Shown: one piece after another, positions 13,061 to 22,134 of the stretch | How positions within the stretch are numbered: the stretch's first letter is position 1 | How the letters are laid out: each line of letters starts with the position of its first letter | Assembly: GCA_050084985.1 (NCBI GenBank) | Contig: JBITNC010000001.1 | Span: 47,926,001 to 47,990,000 of the forward strand | DNA: 64,000 nucleotides | From: Nageia nagi | Lineage: Eukaryota; Pinophyta | Direction: 5' to 3' | Position numbers and translations under genes: made by a program | The notes under the pieces: model-generated | Seen by the model: the letters and a program-made list of their open reading frames with translations, nothing else | Told to the model about the DNA's origin: nothing | The model's database searches: none

Positions 13061-13094
13061 TTTCCTTTTTGAGGGGTGTATACCTAAATGTACT

Positions 13095-13192
13095 CACAAC
13101 ATTTGATCAAGGAGAGGAGAGGATCAGAGAAGTAGAGGTAGGAGAGGACAAGAGGTGAAGAGGAGAGGAGAGGAGGCAAGAGAGGAGATGCT
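13095..13192 (+). repeat. Purine-rich (GA) low-complexity tract
   Basis: About 95 bases of almost pure purine built from gagga and aggagag units on the + strand, ending just before the LTR-like sequence at 13196. Simple repeat; it may be an expanded polypurine tract, but it is much longer than the tracts of A, C and D. Confidence 0.75.
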
Positions 13193-13195
13193 TGG

Positions 13196-13880
13196 TATAG
13201 ACACCTACAATTGATTTATTATTTATTTAATAAATCACATTTTAGATTTCTCTAAAATTATTAAAAGGAAATATTACATATGTCAAGATAAAGTTGATAT
13301 TACAATGTAATGCCATGTGTTATATTAAATGCAAGACTATTAACCATGGTTTATATTTTAAAGTATATTGAATACAAAAAGATTATATTATTGCTATAAG
13401 TTGTATTTGACTCCTTTCTATTTTCTTGCAAGTTATAAATACAAGAGTTGAAGGTTGACATCCTTATCAAATCTCTCTAATAGGTGGTTGTCCCATACAT
13501 CATACTTATGGTGTCTATTGATGCCACCTATTCAAGGATCTATTATGCTCTAAGCTTTATTACATGCCATAATTTTAGTCATGATCTAATTCTACATGTC
13601 TCACAATGTTAGCATCATAGAACTTGCACATCATCGATGATGTACTTATTTGTGATCCAAAGCTAGAAGCATAAGAGGTGATGATATTCATTTCACATGA
13701 TCCACCTTCATTGTCAAGTTCATATCTAATTCTATCCAGTCCTCCATGTTCCCTTACCATACCTTGGAGATTATCACATCATAGTCAAGTGCACACTTTT
13801 CATTTATTTATCTATATATTTGAATAAGTTTCATCTTTGTAGAATTATTTTATTTTTATATATATTATTTACACAATCTA
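13196..13880 (+). repeat. LTR F (family shared with E, + orientation)
   Basis: Begins TATAGACACC, a TG-to-TA variant of the TGTAGACACC start, followed by a perfect 10-bp hairpin (13212-13237). It aligns with the reverse complement of 62480-62744: 'atgtcaagataaagttgatattacaatg', 'gccatgtgttatattaaatgc', 'catggtttatatt' and 'gactcctttctat' are shared in order. Only one LTR of this orientation is seen, so it is a solo LTR or part of an element whose other end is lost. The right end is approximate. Confidence 0.6.
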
Positions 13881-14119
13881 CTCTCTATATTTTTGGTAAA
13901 CCTAATCGATTCTACACACCTAGGTTTCCCCCTAGGGCATCCTTCTTCAAGAGATTCATGAATCCATTTGCACTGCTCTTTCTTCCTTTACTTGACATCA
14001 TTAGAGTATTTGCCCACCAAAATGATAAAATTAGGGTTTATTCTACCTATGTACCAAAGATATTTTTTGCTAAGGAGCAACCTAGGGTTTTTAAAGGAAA
14101 GTTTTATTTTGATGAAATT

Positions 14120-14435
14120 AGGAGTACTAGGATTTTTTTTTATTTATGAGAGATGTTTGCTAAAGCCACTAATACTCTCATATCTGTGATCCTACCCACT
14201 AATCACATGACTTAGGGTAAATTGCGAGTTCTTTGCTCAAGTGGGACTTTTTACATGAAGGTTTTTATCTAGGCCCCACAAAATGGTCATAATACAATCA
14301 AAATGTGTCCAAACTGTAGCCACATAGTACCACCAAGGATCCATCAAGGTGATTCGAATATGTGACCTCCTCCCATTTATTTGAATCACGTTGCCACCAT
14401 AGTGTCCCCTTACATATAGAAGGAGTACTAGGATT
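14120..14435. repeat. Target-site duplication of the SINE (15 bp, perfect)
   Basis: aggagtactaggatt is found at 14120-14134 and again at 14421-14435, enclosing the SINE. A 15-bp duplication is typical of LINE-mediated (target-primed) retroposition and much longer than the 5 bp left by LTR elements. Confidence 0.85.
14135..14420 (-). mobile_element. tRNA-derived SINE with poly(A) tail
   Basis: On the - strand the 286-bp insert starts at 14420. It has an A-box-like tggcaacgtgattc (about 14384-14397) and a B-box-like attcgaatcacc (about 14350-14361), spaced as in tRNA-derived RNA polymerase III promoters. The intervening aggaggtcacatattcgaatc recalls the tRNA-like heads of plant SINEs. It ends in a short poly(A) (poly(T) on the + strand at 14133-14141) and is enclosed by the perfect 15-bp duplication. 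It encodes nothing and would rely on a LINE for mobility. The head tRNA species cannot be named by eye. Confidence 0.75.
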
Positions 14436-14769
14436 AACACTACTATACCTCTTGAATTTTGTGAACCTCATCCACATGATCGCATAACAATTGATGAAGA
14501 AGAATTTGAATCTAAAAATTCTAGTTATCATATTAACATCATTGGTTAAACCCCTAATAAGCTTAATATGGACTTTGGTGATGGTAAGTGTAAAACAAGA
14601 AAGCTTTGATAATACTTCTAAAAATGAATCTGAAAATGATGATCTTGATATTATTCCTGCAAATGTTAGATCTATTAAATTATTGATGGCTCATACTAAT
14701 AGAATGGAATATTTCGTTACTAATAATGCTAAAGCTATTGTTAAACAGTTTCTAAGCTAGTGTATTCTT

Positions 14770-16400
14770 TCATATTTTGTGTACATATCTTTAGGGATTT
14801 TTTACTAAAATCCATTTTTTATCTTGTTAAACATTTCCTAGGCCTTTTATATTCTTCCACATTTTGTATACATGCCTATTAGGGCATTCATAACCTAAAC
14901 ATTTGAATCACATACACACATCTAATTTAGGTTTTATGAGTATTATGGAAGTGAAGTTCAATAGTCCCTCGATAGTCTTAGGATTTTTATCAAAAAATCT
15001 ATTTTATGCATATCATGCAATCATTGCATACCATGCAACTATGTTTTATATCGTGTATCTTGTCAAATAATCCTTGGTCCTTGTGTATTCCTCCACATTT
15101 TGTATACATGTCTATTAGGGTATTCAAAACTCAAAAATTCAAATTATAAGCACCATGTAGATACTTCCACACATCCAATTCAAGTTTTATGAGTATTTTT
15201 TTAGTGAAGTTTAATGGTTCCTTGATAGTCTTAGGAATTTTCTTTGAAAACCCATTTTGTGCATATCGTATAATCATTGTAGACCATGAAACTGTGTTTG
15301 CATCATGTATCTTGTCAAATAATTCTTGGTCCTTGTGTATTATTCCACATTTTGTATACATTTCTATCAGTTCTTTCAAAACCCAATCATTAAAATTTCA
15401 AGCATTATGTAGACACTTCCACACATCCAATCAAGGTTTTATGAGTATTTTGGTAAAGAAGTTCATTACAGACCGTAAAACTATTTTTGCATCATGCATA
15501 TATTTTTCAAGCAATTCCCTAGCCTTGTTATTCTTCCAAATTTTGCATACATATCTTAGGTTTGTTTTTTGAAAATCTATTTTGTGCCTATCATGCAATC
15601 ATTATAATCCATGAAATTATGTTTGCATCATGCATCTTGTCAAATAATTTTTGAACCTTATGTATTCTTCCATATTTTGTGTACATGTCTTTGGGATTTT
15701 TTTTTTGAAAACTAATTTTTCATCTCGTAAAACAATTTCGAAGCCTTGTGTATTCTTACACATATTACATACATATCTATCAGAGCATTCAAAACCAAAA
15801 CATTCAAATTACAAGTACTATGTAGATACTTCCACATACCTAATTCATATTTTATGGATATTTTGGTAGTGAAGTTCAAAGCTCCCTCACGATAACAATG
15901 CTACCTATTGATACTAATTTCGATTGGTATAACCAACCAAAATAGAAAGTAGTATCATTAGGTAGCTTGTGCAAAGGAGGTAGATAAGATATCCTCACAG
16001 AGATAACAATGCATCATTAGTTGAAGTATATATAGTGGTTGTTGACATAGCATATTCAAATTTATTACTACATTAATAGTGTTGTACACAAAAAGGCCTA
16101 CTACTCACTAATTGCTAACGAGGAACTTATTACTGACATGAGGTTGATTCATCATTATTAACTAGACCTACATGGATGCATGTAAGTATAACACATACAA
16201 ATATTATACTATTAAGGGTCATTACGAAGTATTTCATCTATCAAAGAGTTTAAGGGAATCCTTTTTGTACCTACATATCCTCCTATCATTACATTCCATG
16301 AAATTATATATGCATCATGCATCTTGTCAAATAATTATTGGGCCTTATATATTGTTACATATTTGCATACATATCTATTAGGGAAATCACAACCATAATA
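14770..16400 (-). pseudogene. Degraded pentatricopeptide repeat (PPR) gene array
   Basis: The - strand holds repeated remnants of PPR motifs. The clearest (15379 down to 15131) reads LIEMYTKCGIIHKDQELFDK followed by NTVSWSTMIIRYAQNG, matching the plant PLS-type consensus LIDMYAKCGxIxxAxxLFDxM..NVVSWNxMIxGYAQNG. The DNA behind the 'KCG..LFDKIH' part recurs at about 14830-14870, 15080-15110, 15330-15360, 15655-15690, 15740-15775 and 16330-16375. PPR proteins bind organellar RNA; this copy cannot, being full of stops and internal deletions. Repeat spacing of about 235-250 bp is shorter than a complete PLS triplet, which suggests deletions. The K element inserted just beyond its right end. Confidence 0.7.
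15900..15966. repeat. Short inverted repeat (hairpin) inside the PPR pseudogene
   Basis: gctacctattgatact (15900-15915) and agtatcattaggtagc (15951-15966) are inverted copies with one mismatch, separated by 35 bases that contain a smaller near-palindrome (ttggtataaccaa). The PPR homology is interrupted around here (15895-16290), so this may mark an insertion. Confidence 0.6.
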
Positions 16401-16439
16401 TTTGATGTAAAACTATTTTTAACTACTCTTTTACGAATG

Positions 16440-16998
16440 TGTTGGAATGTATAATGCATTATTGTAGGTTCTCTTTATGTAATTCACTTAATACTTAAAT
16501 TTATTCTAGATACTTTAAGTATTTATTGAGTATGGTAATGTAGATTCACTAATACTTAAAAATATCCCTAGATACCTTTTAAGTATTTGTGAATAAAATA
16601 ATGTAACTTGTCCTACTCTCCATCTAATGGGAATGCCCCTTGGGTAAAAGGGTGATGCATGATATGATATTGTATAATGGCTAAAAGGATGATCCAAGAG
16701 AAAATTTTGGCCTATAAATAGAGGGCCCTCTTCTTGAAATTACTCACATAATTTGTAGAAAAGTTATGCTCTAGGATTATTAGGAGAAGTAATAAAGAGT
16801 TATTGTAAGAGAGTGCTATTTGAGAATAAGAAGATATTAGATTAGTGGATGTACTCCCTTGGTTGGAAGAGCCACTTTATCTTGGTGTCAACTTTATGAG
16901 ATTGACTATCTTGTTTATGCTATTGTGATGATGTTTTAGAGAGCTTTCACGAGATCTTAGTAGAAGAGTAATTTAGTTACTTAAGCTTAGTTCTTTCA
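16440..16998 (+). repeat. 5' LTR of copia element K
   Basis: Starts TGTTGGAATG and ends CTTTCA two bases before a primer-binding site. It is homologous in reverse orientation to the LTRs of element G (18775-19262, 52051-52547): shared are ataatgcattattgta, gacaagttacat/atgtaacttgtc and the TATA region. The ttcactaatactta..agtattt segment is duplicated inside the LTR (about 16483-16540 and 16543-16595). K lies directly beside the PPR pseudogene. The left flank acgaa (16435-16439) would be its TSD, but the 3' LTR is outside the window so this cannot be tested. Confidence 0.8.
16713..16720 (+). promoter_or_regulatory. TATA box of the K LTR
   Basis: tataaata in the context cctataaatagagg, at the expected place inside the LTR. 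The equivalent tatttata occurs on the reverse strand in the G LTRs (for example 52319-52326). Confidence 0.65.
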
Positions 16999-17000
16999 AT

Positions 17001-17018
17001 TGGTATCTAGAGTCATCC
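17001..17018 (+). promoter_or_regulatory. Primer-binding site of K (initiator tRNA-Met type)
   Basis: tggtatctagagtcatcc follows the LTR end after two bases. It resembles the plant consensus TGGTATCAGAGC complementary to the 3' end of initiator tRNA-Met, the usual primer of Ty1/copia elements. Confidence 0.7.
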
Positions 17019-18774
17019 TTGAAGACTCCTCTTCAACATCTTGACGGTCATTCCTACTTCTTCTTCCTACTTCATTAATGAGGTAAAATCTATTTTAAGG
17101 TATAACCTCTCTCTTTTATTCTTTGGGATTAATTTTTCAATGATCCTAACATATTTTTACTGTGTTAATTTAATTGTTTTTGAAAAATTTGCTTATATAT
17201 TATTGTTATACAATTTTTTTGCTAACATTATCTTGTTAGTTGCAAATGTTTGAGTAAATTTTCTTAAAATATAGCATAATGTGTTGAAATATTTATTATG
17301 AAGTTTGCCATAGTTTAAATTTGCAATTTTTTTGAAATATTAAAAAATTGTAATTTGTTTTACACTAATATTTTATGTAGAAATGTTAAAAAAAAGTTGC
17401 AATTTTTTTTTTTTTCACAACTTTACAAATGTGTTATTATTGCAATAAAAAATTATCTTGCAATATTTTACAAAATTGTTAAAAAAAGGAAAAGTTAATA
17501 TGTATAAATTTTTTTTTTTTCAAAAGGATATATTTTTACTAATATATTAAAGCCTACATTTGTTTTCTAAAACCTATGATAATATGTTATTAGAAAATAA
17601 ATAAATAAAGGTAAGCTTTTTTAAAATAAACGTATGCCTTCTTTACTATGCATTTTTTAAAAAAAGTATACATCCATCGAAGAGCTGTTCAATTTTTTTT
17701 TTGAATAAACAATATATGTACATCCATCAAAGATTAGTTAAAAATAATCTCATTTATGCATCGTAAGTCCCTTTTTTTTTTAAATAATAATTAAAAGTTT
17801 TTTTTTCAAAATAAAAAAATAATAAAAAAGTGCCACCAGCCCACGACGCCATTCCGTTCCCCTCTTTTTTCAAACAAAAAAAAATAACCGCGACTTCACA
17901 CGCCTGCCCACACTCGCTACACCAAATGTTACCCTAAAAACATGGTAAAATTTTTTAAAACAATTTTTGATAGTTATTAAAATGGTTGATGGTTATTTTT
18001 TTTAGAGGGAAATTCTAATAAAAAGGATTTTAATTTTTTATAAAAAGGATTTTAATTTTTTCTACGAGTTAATTTTTTATAAGGAATTTTTTTTTAAGGG
18101 GAATTATAAGTTATTCTTGAGGGGAATTCCTTGTGAATTGAGTTAGTTTTTTGAAGAGAAATATTTTTGAGTATTTTTACTTAAATTAAAGGGGTGATTT
18201 AAGCAATTTTTTTCTCAAAAATTAAAGGGGGAGACCTTGAAACAAGGTACTAATTTTTGAGCTTTTTTCAAGATAGTATTATTAAAAAGGGGGAATCTCG
18301 CTAAGTGTATTTTTCCAATATGAAATTTTTGCTAAGTTCAAATTTTTGAAGTAAGCTGGAACTCCTTGTTACTTAAAATAATAAACTCATGTAATTTTGT
18401 AAAGAGGCCCTTTTGGGGTTGTGATAAAACTTATTGGACACTCTAAGATTTCATGTTGGATGATATATCATGTGGACCTTTAGGTTTTAAATTTTGGATG
18501 ATACATCATTTTAAGCATTTTACTTTATGCACGTTTGCTTTATATTTTGTAAAATTGTAAATATTAAAAGTGCAACCCCTAAAACGAACACATCTGCATA
18601 TTTTATTCCATAACATGACTTATTTGAGGAGCCATGAGGTGAAGACAAAGCATACTACAACTTTTTAATCTTTTGATCCAAATGGTGTAAAGTCAGTACT
18701 TCTTAATTATGTCTAAGTCCTTTGATGATTTGGACATAACTCCATACAAGTAGATAAGCATGTGTGAAGATTAA
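17019..18774 (+). other. Leader of element K, first half
   Basis: Non-coding, AT-rich, with long A/T homopolymers (17390-17420, 17505-17520), a 22-bp tandem duplication (18020-18063) and one more GC-rich patch at 17830-17930. The end (18700-18774: gacataactcca...gataagcatgtg) matches the leader of G read on the - strand near 49730-49780. K therefore continues on the far side of G at 52548. Confidence 0.65.
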
Positions 18775-19262
18775 AATATAACATAAACAAGAGTGAACTT
18801 CCAAGATCACAGGTAAGCTCACAAATCATATCTAACGAACTCATAAAGTAATTTCACAAAGGTAACTCAAGATATAAGTGGTTCCTCCAACTAGGAGTAC
18901 ATCCACTAACTAGATCTTACTTCATTCACAAATATGAATCTCTTACAAATCTCCTAATCTTATCTCTTACACTCTATCCTATAGTATAACCTTACTTCAT
19001 AAATTGGTCTATGATCCAAAGAGGGAGCTTTCTATTTATAGGCCAAAATCTCTCTTTGGATCAACCTTTTATCCAATGTACGAAAGCATGACATGCACAT
19101 CCTTTTACCCAAGGGGCACGTTCATGACATAGAGTGTAGGACAAGTTACATTATCATATTCACTTAAATACTTAAAGTATCAAAAGATGCCCTTAAGTAT
19201 TAGTGAACTTACATAGATGATTATTACAAAACCTTTACAATAATGCATTATAAATTTCAACA
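18775..19262 (-). repeat. 3' LTR of element G
   Basis: On the - strand it starts TGTTGAAATT (19262) and ends AATCTTCA (18775). It aligns along its length with 52051-52547, differing by more than 10% by eye. The TATA-like segment is tatttata on the + strand near 19033-19040. Confidence 0.8.
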
Positions 19263-19272
19263 CTTCCTCTAA
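19263..19272 (-). promoter_or_regulatory. Polypurine tract of G
   Basis: On the - strand agaggaag directly precedes the LTR start TGTTGAAATT, the normal place for plus-strand priming. Confidence 0.65.
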
Positions 19273-19870
19273 ATGCAATATTAAGATAGAGCAAATAAGA
19301 GAAGAAGAAGAGAAAGTAAGAGTTTTCTCCTCCAAATAGATAGAACTAGAGATGAGAACTTTTTACATATTTGTGAAGTAAGCAAGATCTAGCTTGAGAC
19401 TGACTACTTTGTCAAATACAATCATTAACCATAATCAGTTTCAATGTAAATGAAGTAGTCATCCAACTAGAAGTCATTAAGAGTCTTCAAGAGCGTACAT
19501 AACTAAAGTAACTTGCAATCTTAAAGGAACTTGCAAGGCATAAGCAACTCAGATAATAAGATTAGTTAGATGCAACATATTCATATCATGATTGATCAAT
19601 GGTGCACTATAAATCATCATAAAGATGCCAAGCTAAAATTCATAGTCACCTGTTGTATATAAAATATGTGTTGATTATCATTACAAACTAGGGCATGCAC
19701 ATACAAGTTCCTCACATATGGATAAATGAATAGTGCCAAAAGACACATAAGAGTTCCTCACATATGGATATCTACATAGTGCTAGATTGGACAATATTTT
19801 TGTTTTAAAAATTTGTACAAATTCCTCACATAGAGCAAATTTACCATGAAGGTGTATAATAAAGTCAACA
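19273..19870 (-). other. 3' untranslated region of G
   Basis: Lies between the end of pol and the 3' LTR. It contains three copies of a motif reading (on the - strand) atatgtgaggaact, near 19700, 19755 and 19825. The same motif family (gtgaggaactagttgta) is found in the 3' region of K at 57630-57720, supporting common descent. No gene seen. Confidence 0.6.
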
Positions 19871-20116
19871 TTATACAACATAAAATGCTCTTAAGGGTGA
19901 AGTCATCACAAATATGAATTCAACAAAAAATTCAAACTTCACTCCCCTTGAGGGCAATTTCACCAACCTGATAGCATCCCTAAGCTTATAGAATTGAGCT
20001 TCTAAGAAGGGCTTGGTAAACAAATCAGTAGAGTTCAAGTTGGATAGATAATACTCCATGTGTATGATGCCATCAAGAATCTTTTTCTTGATAAAATAGG
20101 TTTAGATTTTCACATG
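19871..20116 (-). pseudogene. C-terminal end of G pol (copia RNase H)
   Basis: The - strand reads TKHVKI, then KKKILDGIIHMEYYLSNLN and STDLFTKPFLEAQFYKLRD, the usual terminal part of copia polyproteins (...TKHIxIKYHFIRE... DxxTKxLxxxxFxxLR). The same region in K is 57355-57500. This piece is the missing end of the frame that stops at 45497, separated from it by the T insertion. Confidence 0.8.
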
Positions 20117-20121
20117 TTTTG
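20117..20121. repeat. Left target-site duplication of element T
   Basis: ttttg here and tttta at 45492-45496 flank the T element (4 of 5 bases). Both fall at the same codon of the interrupted copia RNase H, where K reads ...ATAAAA. Confidence 0.6.
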
Positions 20122-22086
20122 TGTTGATCAGTATAGCATAACCTTAAGGGTTTGATATGGTCATGTTCTCCACTTTCTGCAATGGTAGGTTCTTTCAAAG
20201 AGCAGAAGGTGGTGGAGATGCACTTGTGTTGGTTTTTTGCTCAATCTCTAGTTTATAGGCTAGTTTCTATCTATATTTAATGTCAAAAGTAATAGAAAAG
20301 AAATAAAAAGATGAGTTATAGGAAAGAAATTAGCAAATAAATAACTAAAATAGGAAATTTACAACCCAACCATTGTAGAACAGGTAGCAATCCATAACCA
20401 AGATTAAGAATAGCAAACTATCTTGCACTTGAGATCTTGTAATCACAATATACAACCACAATTTGTAGAAAACATTCCACACATAACATTTATAAAAGCA
20501 ATAACAACTACTTTGTTGCAAAAAGGAAAAATATTATCTATTTGCATTATCATATGTGAATTACTTTTATAGATTAAGGTAAATTTGCTAAAATATTTGA
20601 CCTTCTTAATTTCTAAAAACTAGCTATTTATACAACTTTCCCCTCCCTTGGGTGGTTGGGTCTCATTAATATACATTACTACTAGCATTGAATGAAATAA
20701 CTAAAATAGCACTATTTACATAAATATTACAACTATGCTAGATTATACAGTGGATAAGTACTAATCATCATAACTATCTAAATCATTTGGGTATTTTCAA
20801 CTTCTAGTTGGCCATGTCCATAGAGTTGGAATCCTTTTGACATGTACTTGACTACTCTTTTCTTGGTGCTATAGCTTATTGAATATAACACTGTTGCTGA
20901 TTGAAGGTAGCACTATAGCCGATTGAGTAGTTATTTGATTACATATTGATTGGTACAATTTGATTGTATGCTTTATCAGTCACTATTTGATTCTCTGTAA
21001 TCTTTATGATCTCTACTGTGGATGTTAGTAATCAGAGTAATGATGATTGATAGATATTATGTTCACTTAAATCAAGAAGAATTACCATTGTTATATGGAA
21101 ATGAATTGGTGTTGACACATTAATAGGGCCTTGGGTGTCAAACACTTAAAATGAAGTGGACCTGGGTGTTCTTTCTTATGCATTACTCTTTTACTTGCTT
21201 GGTGGGCTTTATGTTCTTCTTTCAAGCTCTATTGATGATTTGGTTCTTTCAATACCTGCTTATTTTTATCAAAATTTGTAACATCATCCTTCAAAATCCC
21301 TAGGCTCTATTGATGATCTATTTTTTCAAAACCCATTGATTTTAACCAAAAATCATGATGTCATCTCTCAGGATCAGTAAGCTCTATTGAAAATCTAATT
21401 TCTTTGGGACCCACTGATTTTTACAAAAGATGTGATTTCGCCTAAAATCGTTAGGCTCTATTGATATTCCTCAAAAATATGCACCTACCATTACTCACTC
21501 TAGGAATTGCTAATTTTGATAAAAAAAACTATGACATCATCCTTCTAAATCCTTGGAAACTATTGATATTCTTTAAAAATGAAACTCTGAATATGTACAA
21601 GTTTTGGACACTAGTGCCAATAATTCCTAAAGACTCTAAGGTAATAAATATGACTAGGAATTTTTACATACATAACTTCTTGAGTATATTTGGAGAAGAT
21701 GACATGATTCTTAGGGACTCTCAACTTTTGATCACTAAAGAATAAAAAAATACAAAATTGACACAAGTCTTATTGACATAACTTTTGGGTAACCTGATTT
21801 ATATAATCCCCAGGTACTAAAGAATGACAAAATTCTTGGATGGATTTATTTATATAATTCTTGGGTAATAATAAAAAAATAACTCTTGACACCTTAAAAA
21901 AAAGAAATAAGAAGAGGGGGGATTTATGATGAAAGAATACAAAATTTTACAACTCATGAGGACTCTAAAAGAATAATGTTCTCTCGGGTACTCTTATATA
22001 CACAACTCTTGGGTAGTGAAGAATAAAATAATAAAGAATTAAAAATAAAATTACCTAAATTTTGAATGTTATTTTGAAATAATACA
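20122..22086 (-). repeat. 3' LTR of element T
   Basis: On the - strand it starts TGTATTATTTC (22086) and ends GATCAACA (20122). It aligns throughout with 43578-45491, with landmarks near both ends, including ataaccttaaggg/ataacctcaaggg and tatacacaactcttgggtag/tatacacaactcctgggtag. Divergence is clearly above 10% by eye, so T is much older than C. Confidence 0.85.
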
Positions 22087-22134
22087 ATCTTTTGGTAGCT
22101 CTTTGGGATCTCTGCTTGCTAGAGAAAAGAACCA

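Larger units (their letters stand above)
13820..14760 (+). pseudogene. Unrecognised coding remnant split by a SINE
   Basis: Two stretches of former coding sequence flank the SINE. Left (13820-14134): an open frame with PRFPPRASFFKRFMNP and PKIFFAKEQPRVFKGK. Right (14436-14760): first FCEPHPHD...DEEEFESKN, then after a shift a frame ending in DDLDIIPANVRSIKLLMAHTNRMEYFVTNN. I do not recognise the family. It could belong to the F element or be an older host or element gene. The shift and stops make it non-functional. Confidence 0.35.

Noticed and set aside
14340-14400. A tRNA gene
   Set aside because: Only A- and B-box-like sequences are present. There is no cloverleaf, and the sequence is the head of a poly(A)-tailed SINE with target duplication.
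15189-15572. 127-codon + strand open frame
   Set aside because: It is the complement of the PPR-like - strand. The protein-family signal (KCG, VSWSTMI, YAQNG) is on the other strand.
18775-18779. A clean 5-bp TSD for element G
   Set aside because: Left gcatgtg and right gtatgta agree only if C-to-T/G-to-A changes are allowed, so I report it as likely and not as proven.
20117-20122. Placing the T element's left end near 20140, where strong LTR similarity begins
   Set aside because: Aligning the last bases (gctatactgatcaaca with gatataccaatcaata) extends the LTR to 20122 and gives matching target flanks in the copia frame.
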